DNA from: JBAZWE01 sp041658605
GTDB lineage: Bacteria; Actinomycetota; Thermoleophilia; BMS3ABIN01
Direction: 5' to 3'
Assembly: GCA_041658605.1 (NCBI GenBank)
Contig: JBAZZU010000056.1
Coordinates: 1 to 6,304, forward strand
Length of the DNA: 6,304 nucleotides
The notes below the pieces were generated by a model. It was not told the origin of the DNA, searched no databases, and saw only the letters and a list, made by a program, of their open reading frames with translations. Shown one piece after another: positions 1 to 5,427 of the stretch. Each line of letters begins with the position of its first letter. Position 1 is the first letter of the stretch. The position numbers and the translations under genes were made by a program.

Positions 1-587
1 TCGAGTCGATGATTCACGCCGGTAAGACTGCAAATACTGTTGGCATACCGGTAGTCCTCGATCCTGTTGGCGCAGGGGCAACCAGACTCCGGACTGAAGC
101 TATAAAAGAAATAATGGACAACTGTTCCATTTCAGTCCTGCGGGGAAACTGTTCAGAGGTTCTTTCGCTTGGATCTGATGATATCAAAACCAAAGGGGTT
201 GATTCTTCCCTGTCATTGTCCGACCAGACCGTAGATGCCGCCAGACAAATGGCTATTGACAAGAAATGTGTTATTGCCATTTCGGGAGAAGAGGATTGCA
301 TTACCGATGGTACCATGGCTTTTCGCGTCAGAAATGGCCAGCCAATAATGACAAGGGTGACAGGTATCGGTTGCGGCCTCTCGGCTGTGACCGCTGCTTT
401 TTGCGCAGTTGCGGATGACGACCTTGTCTCGGCTACAGCGGCAGCCTTTGGTTTTTACGGGCTTTGCGCTGATCTGGCTATAAAAACAAGCGATAAACCG
501 GCGAGCTTTGAGGTTGCATTCGTGGATGAGCTTTATTCTGCGGGGGCGGAAGAGATCAAGGGGCAGCTAGAGATAGAGGCAGTCTGA
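1..587 (+). CDS. thiM: Hydroxyethylthiazole kinase, 5'-truncated by window edge
   Basis: C-terminal part of ThiM, which phosphorylates 4-methyl-5-(2-hydroxyethyl)thiazole with ATP in cytoplasmic thiamine salvage. The reading frame is open from base 3 to the TGA at 585-587, and the Met at base 9 is internal, not the start. About 194 residues are visible; the family is usually about 260-270 residues, so roughly 70 N-terminal residues lie outside. Visible family motifs are VLDPVGAGAT just after the window start, the RGNCSE segment (family RGNxSE), KGVDS, and the glycine/cysteine loop VTGIGCGLSAV, whose Cys aligns with the conserved active-site cysteine. The usual GTGC is GIGC here, a mild variant. 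No thiE or thiD follows, so any thiamine operon would be upstream. No clear terminator is seen after it. Confidence 0.93.
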   Translation, partial: ESMIHAGKTANTVGIPVVLDPVGAGATRLRTEAIKEIMDNCSISVLRGNCSEVLSLGSDDIKTKGVDSSLSLSDQTVDAARQMAIDKKCVIAISGEEDCITDGTMAFRVRNGQPIMTRVTGIGCGLSAVTAAFCAVADDDLVSATAAAFGFYGLCADLAIKTSDKPASFEVAFVDELYSAGAEEIKGQLEIEAV

Positions 588-656
588 GAAAGCATGTTAA
601 CGGAAATCTGGTAATTACTATCGAGTGAACCGCGACTATCGGAAGGTGAATTACTG

Positions 657-875
657 ATGCCCGCTTCTGACAAACAGGAGTCCCGTGATGGCCCGAACAA
701 AGGGTTGGAGGGTTACTGCCCGATCTGCGGTCAGAAAATCCCCTGGACGCCAACAGCTCGCCTGTGGCCTACCAGGAGGTCGGCACAATCTGCCCTGCCG
801 AGTCACAGCGGCGTCTGTACAAACTGTCACCGCGTCCTCATGTTCACAGTCGTATCCGATTCGTCACAGGATTGA
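657..875 (+). CDS. Small putative zinc-ribbon protein
   Basis: A 72-residue reading frame with two Cys pairs, CPIC at residues 21-24 and CTNC at 54-57, spaced about 30 residues apart. This is the layout of a four-cysteine zinc ribbon. Residues following the pairs (CGQKIPW, CHRVLMF) also suit a zinc knuckle. The ATG at 657 has a fair ribosome site, GGAAGGTG at 641-648, eight bases upstream. The function is not recognised; such proteins often bind nucleic acid or act as adaptors. Caution: all three forward frames are open across part of this stretch, and the linker between the Cys pairs is rich in Arg, Thr and Ser, as in non-coding translations. A spurious gene, or a frameshifted one, remains possible. 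Confidence 0.5.
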   Translation: MPASDKQESRDGPNKGLEGYCPICGQKIPWTPTARLWPTRRSAQSALPSHSGVCTNCHRVLMFTVVSDSSQD

Positions 876-944
876 CTGGAACCGGAAATCAGGACCTCCT
901 GTTGTAAGCAACATTATTGAGGAACAGGATCAGGGGTGATTTAA

Positions 945-1916
945 ATGGACCGTCCTATAGACTGGCTGCTGGAGGGCGAGCCTTTTGTCGAGTATCGGAC
1001 CAGGCTGGACCTGCTGGCCCAGTCCGGGAGTGACGAGGCGGTAAAGGCCGCGCGGCGAGGCATGCTGGCGGACTCGCGTGTGGCGGACCTGATCGATGAG
1101 CTCTCAGACTGGCCGGGGACCGTTATAGCGAGCCACAAGAGCGCCAGCCAGCCGTTCCACAGGTTGACGTTCCTCGCCGACCTCGGCGTTAGTGTCGACG
1201 ATCCCGGCGTCGAGACCATCGTCGCTGCTATCCTGAAGCGGCAGTCTGACGAGGGGCCGTTCCAGCTTCCCATGAACGTCGCTGCACACTACGGCGGGTC
1301 GGGTGCCGACGAATGGGCATGGGCGCTGTGTGACGCTCCGCTCATTGTTTACGGCCTGGCGAAGATGGGGCTGGACTCTGATCCTCGTGTCAGAAAAGCA
1401 GTTGACCATCTTGCTGCGCTCGTCCGTGACAACGGCTGGCCGTGCGCGGTCTCGAAGGAACTCGGCAAGTTCCGCGGGCCGGGCCGCAAGGACGATCCCT
1501 GCCCGTTCGCGAACCTGGCGATGCTCAAGGCGCTTGCCCGGTTCGACGACTTGCGGGACGGGTCCGCGTCTTACATCGGGGCCGAGACGATCCTGAGTCT
1601 GTGGAGTGAGAGCAGAAACCGGCATCCCTACATGTTCTTCATGGGCACGGACTTCCGCAAACTCAAGGCTCCTTTCATCTGGTACGACCTGCTGCACGTC
1701 CTGGACGTCCTCTCGCAGTTCCCCTGGCTCGCGAACGATGCCCGCCTGCTGGATATGATCGATACGCTGAAACAGAAGGCCGACGCGCAGGGGCGCTTCA
1801 GTCCGGAGTCGGTTTGGATGCCCTGGAAAGCCTGGGAGTTCGGGCAGAAGAAGGAGCCCTCGCGGTGGGTCACAATGCTGGCCTGGCGCATCATCGGCAG
1901 GGTCGAGGGTTCATAG
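945..1916 (+). CDS. Prenyltransferase/squalene-cyclase-like alpha-toroid protein
   Basis: A 323-residue, probably soluble protein with no signal peptide or membrane segment seen. The repeating pattern of paired helices with aromatic turns resembles the (alpha/alpha) barrel of the terpene cyclase / protein prenyltransferase superfamily. Examples are RVRKAVDHLAALVRDNGWP (about residues 147-165) and the C-terminal GRFSPESVW...FGQKKEPSRWVTMLAWR segment (about 282-315). The opening (DWLLEGEPFVEYRTRLDLL) is typical of a family of uncharacterised bacterial and archaeal proteins. I see no DxDD cyclase motif, so squalene cyclisation should not be assumed; the biochemical role is unknown. The start at 945 is supported by GGGGTG at 933-938. 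Codon use is GC-rich and coherent throughout, which favours this frame over the long antisense frame at 1104-1697. Confidence 0.85.
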   Translation: MDRPIDWLLEGEPFVEYRTRLDLLAQSGSDEAVKAARRGMLADSRVADLIDELSDWPGTVIASHKSASQPFHRLTFLADLGVSVDDPGVETIVAAILKRQSDEGPFQLPMNVAAHYGGSGADEWAWALCDAPLIVYGLAKMGLDSDPRVRKAVDHLAALVRDNGWPCAVSKELGKFRGPGRKDDPCPFANLAMLKALARFDDLRDGSASYIGAETILSLWSESRNRHPYMFFMGTDFRKLKAPFIWYDLLHVLDVLSQFPWLANDARLLDMIDTLKQKADAQGRFSPESVWMPWKAWEFGQKKEPSRWVTMLAWRIIGRVEGS

Positions 1917-2085
1917 AGTCAAAGGGATCATTCCACGTGGAAGGGCTGTTATCTATACGCTATACGTACAAATTGGAGAAGAACAAATCGACAGTTGGCG
2001 GCTCGTATTCATCGGAAGTCGCGCGGCACTTCCGGTGGTCAGCCTCCTGACCGGTCATTGCAGCGGATACCATTCAGCGCTGCCG
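1917..2085. other. Intergenic stretch with palindrome and short tandem repeat
   Basis: No gene is supported here. Two small structures stand out: a perfect 12-bp palindrome TTCCACGTGGAA at 1931-1942, and a direct tandem repeat of CTATACG at 1953-1966 followed by GTAC. These could be a degenerate promoter/operator from a lost gene, but nothing downstream of them is coding until the antitoxin at 2138. The remainder has no recognisable tRNA, attC or terminator structure. Confidence 0.4.
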
Positions 2086-2114
2086 TTGACGTTATAACGT
2101 CATAACGCTATGAT
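2086..2114 (+). promoter_or_regulatory. Sigma-70-type promoter of the first TA module
   Basis: TTGACG at 2086-2091 (five of six to the -35 consensus) and TATGAT at 2109-2114 (five of six to the -10 consensus) are separated by exactly 17 bp. The -10 lies 23 bp before the antitoxin ATG at 2138. A strong candidate for the promoter of the RHH/RelE operon. Confidence 0.72.
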
Positions 2115-2117
2115 GTC
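2087..2117. promoter_or_regulatory. Palindromic operator overlapping the TA promoter
   Basis: A perfect 16-bp palindrome, TGACGTTATAACGTCA (2087-2102), overlaps most of the -35 hexamer and part of the spacer. Its right half begins a run of three related octamers: ATAACGTC (2094-2101), ATAACGCT (2102-2109) and ATGATGTC (2110-2117). Closely spaced repeated half-sites are the usual target of RHH antitoxin dimers. The likely meaning (inference) is autorepression by the antitoxin, tightened by the toxin complex. Confidence 0.65.
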
Positions 2118-2137
2118 ATCGAAAGGAGTGATCGATC

Positions 2138-2374
2138 ATGACTGAAGCATCCGCGAAACGCTCTACGGTATATTTCGAACCGGAGCTGCATCAGGCCCTG
2201 AAGCTGAAGGCCGCCAGCACCAACCGTTCAGTCTCGGACATCGTTAACGAAGCGGTGCGACAGGCCCTTAAGGAAGACCAGGAGGACCTGGCCGCATTCA
2301 GTGACCGCGTCGCTGAGCCCACCATCTCATACGAAGCGCTGCTGGATGACCTCAAGCGGCATGGCCGCCTATAA
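2138..2374 (+). CDS. Ribbon-helix-helix antitoxin, RelB/CopG-like
   Basis: A 78-residue antitoxin of a type II TA module. Residues about 8-44 form a ribbon-helix-helix: a strand (STVYFEPELHQAL), helix 1 (LKLKAAS), the turn NRSVSDIV, and helix 2 (NEAVRQAL). It would dimerise and bind the operator upstream. The acidic C-terminal tail (EDQEDLAAFSDR...LLDDLKRHGRL) is the expected toxin-wrapping, protease-sensitive part. The start is fixed by AAGGAG at 2123-2128, nine bases before ATG. Its 3' end overlaps the toxin gene by 14 bp, which suggests translational coupling. Confidence 0.88.
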   Translation: MTEASAKRSTVYFEPELHQALKLKAASTNRSVSDIVNEAVRQALKEDQEDLAAFSDRVAEPTISYEALLDDLKRHGRL

Positions 2375-2621
2375 GCTCCGCATCAAGCGCTCGGTCGCCA
2401 AAGACTTAAGGGCGCTCCCGAAAAAAGACCTGGGCCGGATTCTCAAGCGCATCGAGGCCCTGGCCACCGATCCCCGTCCGCCCGGTTGCGAAAAACTCTC
2501 CAGTGAAGAGCGCTACCGTATCCGCCAGGGTGTCTACCGCATCATCTACTCAATCATCGACGACGAGGTCTGCGTTGTGGTAGTGAAGGTGGCACATCGG
2601 AGAGAGGCGCATCGGGGGTGA
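2361..2621 (+). CDS. relE: RelE/ParE-family toxin
   Basis: An 86-residue toxin of the RelE/ParE superfamily, most likely a ribosome-dependent mRNA interferase (RelE type). The frame is open further upstream (an ATG at 2301), but the start at 2361 is preferred: it gives the family's usual length, begins MAAYKLRIKRSVAKDL as RelE proteins do, and overlaps the antitoxin end by only 14 bp. Family marks are the basic N-terminal strand/helix, DPRPPGCEKL at about residues 38-46, RIRQGVYRIIY at about 53-63, and a C-terminal beta strand ending VAHRREAHR. ParE-type gyrase poisons share this fold, so the target is inferred rather than shown. No key segment is missing. Confidence 0.9.
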   Translation: MAAYKLRIKRSVAKDLRALPKKDLGRILKRIEALATDPRPPGCEKLSSEERYRIRQGVYRIIYSIIDDEVCVVVVKVAHRREAHRG

Positions 2622-2664
2622 GGCAGTTTTACTGTGGACAGGCACTTCTGTTTTATGACTTCAG

Positions 2665-2685
2665 GTGATATCATATTGATATCAC
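2665..2685. promoter_or_regulatory. Inverted-repeat operator of the vapBC module
   Basis: Two perfect 9-bp arms, GTGATATCA (2665-2673) and TGATATCAC (2677-2685), lie around a 3-bp centre. Each contains the 8-bp palindrome TGATATCA, with centres 11 bp apart, about one helical turn. It sits 15 bp before the vapB ATG at 2701, right next to the ribosome site. A typical place and form for a FitA/VapB RHH operator; I infer autorepression. No convincing -35/-10 pair can be fixed nearby. Confidence 0.72.
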
Positions 2686-2700
2686 TATATGGAGGCTTTG

Positions 2701-2937
2701 ATGTCCGATGTACTTATCCGCAATATTCCCGAAGAGGCATTACAGCGCCTGAAACGGAAGGCTGTTCGCCGGAATCGCTCCCTGCAGCAGGAGCTTCACG
2801 GCATCATAACCAGGGCGGCGTATAATGATGTGGATGCGCTGGTCGACCGTGTGCGTGAGCGGCGGGTCAGATATAAGGCTGCGGCAGGGAAAGTTGAGGA
2901 CAGCGCCGGTATGATTCGGCGGGACCGCAGCCGGTGA
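2701..2937 (+). CDS. vapB: FitA/VapB-type ribbon-helix-helix antitoxin
   Basis: A 78-residue antitoxin partner of the PIN toxin downstream. The N-terminus MSDVLIRNIPEEALQRLKRKA followed by RRNRSLQQELHGII is the FitA-like RHH fold: DNA-contacting strand residues 3-8, helix 1 about 10-22, turn NRS, helix 2 about 27-38. The remaining basic tail (DRVRERRVRYKAAAGKVEDS) would hold the toxin-binding segment. The start at 2701 is chosen over an in-frame ATG at 2689 because GGAGG at 2691-2695 lies five bases before it and would otherwise be inside the gene. Binding as a VapB2C2 complex to the repeat at 2665-2685 is expected from the family. Confidence 0.88.
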   Translation: MSDVLIRNIPEEALQRLKRKAVRRNRSLQQELHGIITRAAYNDVDALVDRVRERRVRYKAAAGKVEDSAGMIRRDRSR

Positions 2938-2976
2938 GCGCTTATACCGACCATGCCATTCCGGTGAACGCCGCTA

Positions 2977-3450
2977 ATGCCAGCTGCTCCAGGTGAGTTG
3001 AATCCTGTGGGTCCCGGACGCATCATCGTGCTGGACACCAGCGTCGTCGCCAAGTGGTTTCTCCCGGAACCACTCAGCACTGAGGCAGATCGCATCCTCG
3101 AGGAAATTCGCCTGGGAAAGACAAACGCCGCCGCTCCGGATCTGATCGTCTATGAGTTTGCCAACATCCTCTGGCAACGTCAGAAAAAGGGCAGCATCAG
3201 CGGCAGGCAGGCCGCCGCGATCATGTCGGATTTCGAGCGTCTTCCTTTCGAACTGGTTCCGGGAGATGTCCTCGGCTCCGAGGCTCTGAAAATCGCTGGA
3301 AATACCGGCTGCACTGCATACGATGGAGCATTCATGGCGCTGGCGTCCGGACTCAACGCCACCCTTGTCACCGCAGACCAGAAATTCATTCGTCTGATGG
3401 CCGGTACAAGATTCGCAAAGCGGGTTGCGTGGCTGGGTGAGTGGAAATAA
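2977..3450 (+). CDS. vapC: VapC PIN-domain ribonuclease toxin
   Basis: A PIN-domain toxin, a Mg-dependent endoribonuclease; characterised VapCs cut tRNA or rRNA. Counting from 2977, the four acidic metal ligands are visible: D20 (IVLDTS), E60 (YEFANIL), D116 (AYDGAFMALA) and D134 (TADQKF). Nothing points to inactivation. The start is uncertain. ATG 2977 gives 157 residues but no good ribosome site. GTG 3007, with AGGTGAG at 2991-2997 nine bases upstream, would give 147 residues starting just before the first strand and may be the true start. A gap of 39 bp or more after vapB is longer than usual for the pair. The TAA at 3448-3450 is followed immediately, in the same frame, by integron-integrase sequence. 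Confidence 0.9.
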   Translation: MPAAPGELNPVGPGRIIVLDTSVVAKWFLPEPLSTEADRILEEIRLGKTNAAAPDLIVYEFANILWQRQKKGSISGRQAAAIMSDFERLPFELVPGDVLGSEALKIAGNTGCTAYDGAFMALASGLNATLVTADQKFIRLMAGTRFAKRVAWLGEWK

Positions 3451-3723
3451 CTTGTCCAGCGCGCCGTCGCTGGAGCCGTGAGGAGTTCCGGATTAAGCAA
3501 GCTTGCCAGTTGCCATACTTTCAGACATTCATTCGCTACCCATCTGCTGGAAAACGGCTACGACATCCGCACCATCCAGGAACTGCTGGGACACAAGGAT
3601 GTCAAAACGACAATGATTTATACTCATGTTCTGAATCAGGGTGGGCAAGGCGTACAGAGTCCAATTGACAAGTTGCTCTCGGCGATGGATGATTATCCGG
3701 ATCAATCTAAGACGCTAGGTTAA
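3451..3723 (+). pseudogene. intI: Integron integrase remnant, C-terminal part only
   Basis: The C-terminal catalytic end of a tyrosine recombinase of the IntI type. Homology-like sequence begins at the first codon after the vapC stop (LVQRAVAGAVRSSGL) and continues through SCHTFRHSFATHLLENG (HxxR box), IRTIQELLGHKD (box with the conserved His) and MIYTHVL with the nucleophilic Tyr. The ending GGQGVQSPID matches the characteristic 'GG.GV.SP.D' tail of integron integrases and separates it from XerC/D. About 90 codons remain of a usual 320-340. The N-terminal DNA-binding domain, first catalytic Arg and IntI-specific insertion are gone, so no active recombinase can be made. A GTG at 3478 could in principle start an 81-residue peptide, but no good ribosome site supports it. 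Confidence 0.87.
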
Positions 3724-3834
3724 ATACAGTTCTTCCTGCAATTGTAGGGATATTGTATGACTAGCTGGGGGTTTATGCTGACAGAATTTGAAGGGTTGGG
3801 GTTGTTAGATGGATAGGTATAAACACTGTTAGGT
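3724..3834 (+). other. Putative attI-like recombination site and first core site
   Basis: The non-coding stretch between the integrase remnant and the first cassette gene. It ends with GTTAGGT at 3828-3834, which fits the integron core GTTRRRY. The first bases of that core (GTTAGG) are complementary to the R''-type GCCTAAC at 4677-4683 that opens the attC of the same unit, as expected for the two ends of one cassette. A second GTTAGAT core lies at 3804-3810. I see no long inverted repeat before 3828, so this is attI-like rather than attC-like. TTGGGG (3796-3801), 16 bp, TATAAA (3818-3823) might be a weak cassette promoter. Inferred from position and core only. Confidence 0.55.
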
Positions 3835-3863
3835 GAAAATAGCGAAAGAAAGCGTGAGAAAAA

Positions 3864-4652
3864 ATGGGACTAAAGCACTTTGACGGAAAGGTTGATTCTG
3901 AATATCTAAGGGAGTCTGCTAAACGGGTAGAGAAGGTTAAGCAGACATCTTATGAAATGATGCAATTGAGAGAAGGAATGAAGGTCCTTGATATTGGCTG
4001 TGGACCGGGGATTGATGCTAGGAAAATATCTGAACTGGTTGGTGACAGCGGTCAGGTTATTGGTATAGATAATGATGACAAGATGATTGCTGATGCAGAG
4101 CAAGAAGCCATGTCATTAAATACTAATTTTGTTAAAGCTGATGTTTGCTCGTTACCTTTTGACGACAACTACTTTGATGCAGTAAGAGCAGAAAGATTAT
4201 TTCAGGTCTTGCCGAGAACCATTAATTTTAACGAGGTGCTTGGGGAAATTATCAGGGTCACGAAAGAAAATGGGGGAATAGTTTTAGTGGACAGCGACTG
4301 GGGTACAGCTTCGGTAAACCATGAAGATGCTGAATTAACCAACCGACTACTACATTTCTTTGCTAATGAGTGCAGACCCCACGGATATGCAGGAAGGCAG
4401 TTATATGAACTTATGAAAAAGCATGGACTTGTTATTGAGCGGATTGAAGCTCTTCCGATTTATATGTTTGACTTTAGTGAAACGCCGTTTGAAAAATGGC
4501 TTACCAGAGAAGCCCTGGAGAAAAACATAGCGACTGAGGAAGAAATGAAACATTGGAATGAAGATTTGAACAGGAAGACAAAAAACCGTGAATTCTTCAG
4601 TCTTGCGAATATGATATTGATTTCGGGCAGAAAGAGGACAGCTAACAAATAA
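3864..4652 (+). CDS. Class I SAM-dependent methyltransferase (cassette 1)
   Basis: A 262-residue cytoplasmic methyltransferase of the UbiE/Methyltransf_11 type. S-adenosylmethionine-binding motifs are in order: motif I VLDIGCGPG at residues 41-49; the acidic end of strand 2 in VIGIDND at 65-71; KADVCSLPFDD at 91-101; and FDAVRAERLFQVLP at 104-117. The strand IVLVDSDWG at 139-147 is followed by a substrate region with WLTREALEKNIATEEEM. The substrate (small molecule, quinone or other) cannot be told. The gene is AT-rich compared with vapC upstream. The start at 3864 has only a weak ribosome site (GTGAG about seven bases upstream). It fills a unit running from the core at 3828 to that at 4803, so it reads as a one-gene integron cassette. 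Confidence 0.9.
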   Translation: MGLKHFDGKVDSEYLRESAKRVEKVKQTSYEMMQLREGMKVLDIGCGPGIDARKISELVGDSGQVIGIDNDDKMIADAEQEAMSLNTNFVKADVCSLPFDDNYFDAVRAERLFQVLPRTINFNEVLGEIIRVTKENGGIVLVDSDWGTASVNHEDAELTNRLLHFFANECRPHGYAGRQLYELMKKHGLVIERIEALPIYMFDFSETPFEKWLTREALEKNIATEEEMKHWNEDLNRKTKNREFFSLANMILISGRKRTANK

Positions 4653-4676
4653 TAACTTGGGCTCGTTCATATGAAC

Positions 4677-4809
4677 GCCTAACCATGCGCTGCAGTGAAA
4701 TCGAACCACACGGCGCTTTTTGGGCAAGCGATAGCTATAGGTGAGCAAATCGTTTTATTTGCTCTTTGATGAGCTTCAGTGGTTCGATTCACTGAGCTTC
4801 ACGTTAGAT
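4677..4809 (+). repeat. attC-like recombination site closing cassette 1
   Basis: A 133-bp imperfect inverted repeat with attC architecture. The outer boxes are GCCTAAC (4677-4683; R'' consensus RYYYAAC) and GTTAGAT (4803-4809; R' consensus GTTRRRY). Inside, CAGTGAAATCGAACCAC (4693-4709) pairs fully with GTGGTTCGATTCACTG (4779-4794) except for one unpaired A, matching the unpaired bases that give attC its strand polarity. The apical part carries a separate hairpin, GAGCAAAT (4743-4750) with ATTTGCTC (4757-4764) and a 6-nt loop, followed by a short T run. It starts 24 bp after the methyltransferase stop. Cassette integration on the folded single strand is known for such sites; activity here is inferred. 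Confidence 0.85.
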
Positions 4810-4823
4810 TGTAAAGGACAAAA

Positions 4824-5408
4824 ATGGAAACCGGCATAATTCATCTTGAGGAATTGTACCATTACATCAGGCAAAATAGGGATATTCCGCATCGTACAAA
4901 TGACAAGAATGTATACAGGCCATTCAAGGCGTTAATTGAGAAAGCGGTAACAAATATCCCGAAAAAGACCGGCTGGTATTATTGGGTTGATTTCGGAGCT
5001 GTGGTTAGACCTGTGTACATCGGGAAGTCAGATAGCAGTACAACGTGGAACCTATACACAAGAATAGAGGAAGAATTATCGGAAGAATATGTAGCACTCT
5101 GGGCTACCGTGCACAACGAACAAGAAATGCTAGAGACGTTTAGCAGGAAGTACAATAACAAGTACGATAACAATCATAAACGTGCTCTAAAAAAGAGAGG
5201 TGTGACACATATTCTGTGGGTATCCGTTTCCAATGCTCTTGACAACCATGAGATTAAATCAATAGAAGATAAGCTGATCGAAACGTTTCAACCGATAGCC
5301 AATGCGAAGAGGAACTCCGCAACGGTTGGGAATATTGAACTATTTGACAAAGTTAAGGGCCAGTTCACTGCATTGATTCAGACGCTTGTCGTGCAAAAGG
5401 GTAAATAG
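4824..5408 (+). CDS. GIY-YIG nuclease-like protein (cassette 2)
   Basis: A 194-residue soluble protein. Residues about 50-160 resemble a GIY-YIG nuclease core: GWYYWVDF (50-57) stands for the 'GIY' strand, PVYIGKS (63-69) for 'YIG', R80 in LYTRIEEEL is in the place of the catalytic Arg, and SIEDKLIETFQPIAN (146-160) carries the helix with a candidate metal-binding Glu (E148) and the conserved terminal Asn. The family cuts DNA in homing endonucleases, UvrC and some restriction enzymes. No second DNA-binding domain is obvious, so the target is unknown. It is AT-rich. The start is supported by AAAGGA at 4813-4818, five bases before ATG, and lies only 21 bp after the core at 4803, the compact layout of a cassette gene. 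Confidence 0.7.
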   Translation: METGIIHLEELYHYIRQNRDIPHRTNDKNVYRPFKALIEKAVTNIPKKTGWYYWVDFGAVVRPVYIGKSDSSTTWNLYTRIEEELSEEYVALWATVHNEQEMLETFSRKYNNKYDNNHKRALKKRGVTHILWVSVSNALDNHEIKSIEDKLIETFQPIANAKRNSATVGNIELFDKVKGQFTALIQTLVVQKGK

Positions 5409-5411
5409 CTT

Positions 5412-5427
5412 GTCGAACGTTAGCGAC
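5412..5427 (+). other. Cassette 2/3 boundary: core site without an attC stem
   Basis: GTTAGCGAC (5419-5427) is the exact reverse complement of GTCGCTAAC at 6020-6028, at the far end of the next gene. This is the pairing expected of the two ends of one cassette, so a true boundary is likely. However, only ten bases separate the cassette 2 stop from this core, and no R'' or stem complementary to cassette 2's own start (GTTAGATTG) lies before it. GTCGAAC (5412-5418) abuts the core directly. The attC of cassette 2 appears deleted or collapsed. Confidence 0.6.

Noticed and set aside
897..929. TCCTGTT / AACAGGA inverted pair before the toroid gene, considered as a terminator
   Set aside because: Only seven pairs with a 19-nt loop and no T run; too weak to call.
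1104..1697. Long antisense open frame (197 codons) inside the toroid gene
   Set aside because: It is a by-product of GC-rich codon use on the other strand; it has no ribosome site and no recognisable protein features.
1814..2050. 78-codon frame overlapping the end of the toroid gene
   Set aside because: It is out of frame with the toroid gene for its first 100 bases, has no ribosome site and no recognisable features.
2301..2360. Upstream start for the RelE-type toxin
   Set aside because: The 20 extra residues lie inside the antitoxin frame and do not resemble RelE; the ATG at 2361 gives normal length and start.
3441..3668. 75-codon frame overlapping the integrase remnant
   Set aside because: Out of frame with the recognisable recombinase motifs; a shadow.
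4401..4748. Antisense frames opposite the methyltransferase 3' end and attC
   Set aside because: They overlap a clear SAM methyltransferase gene and a recombination site; low-complexity translation.
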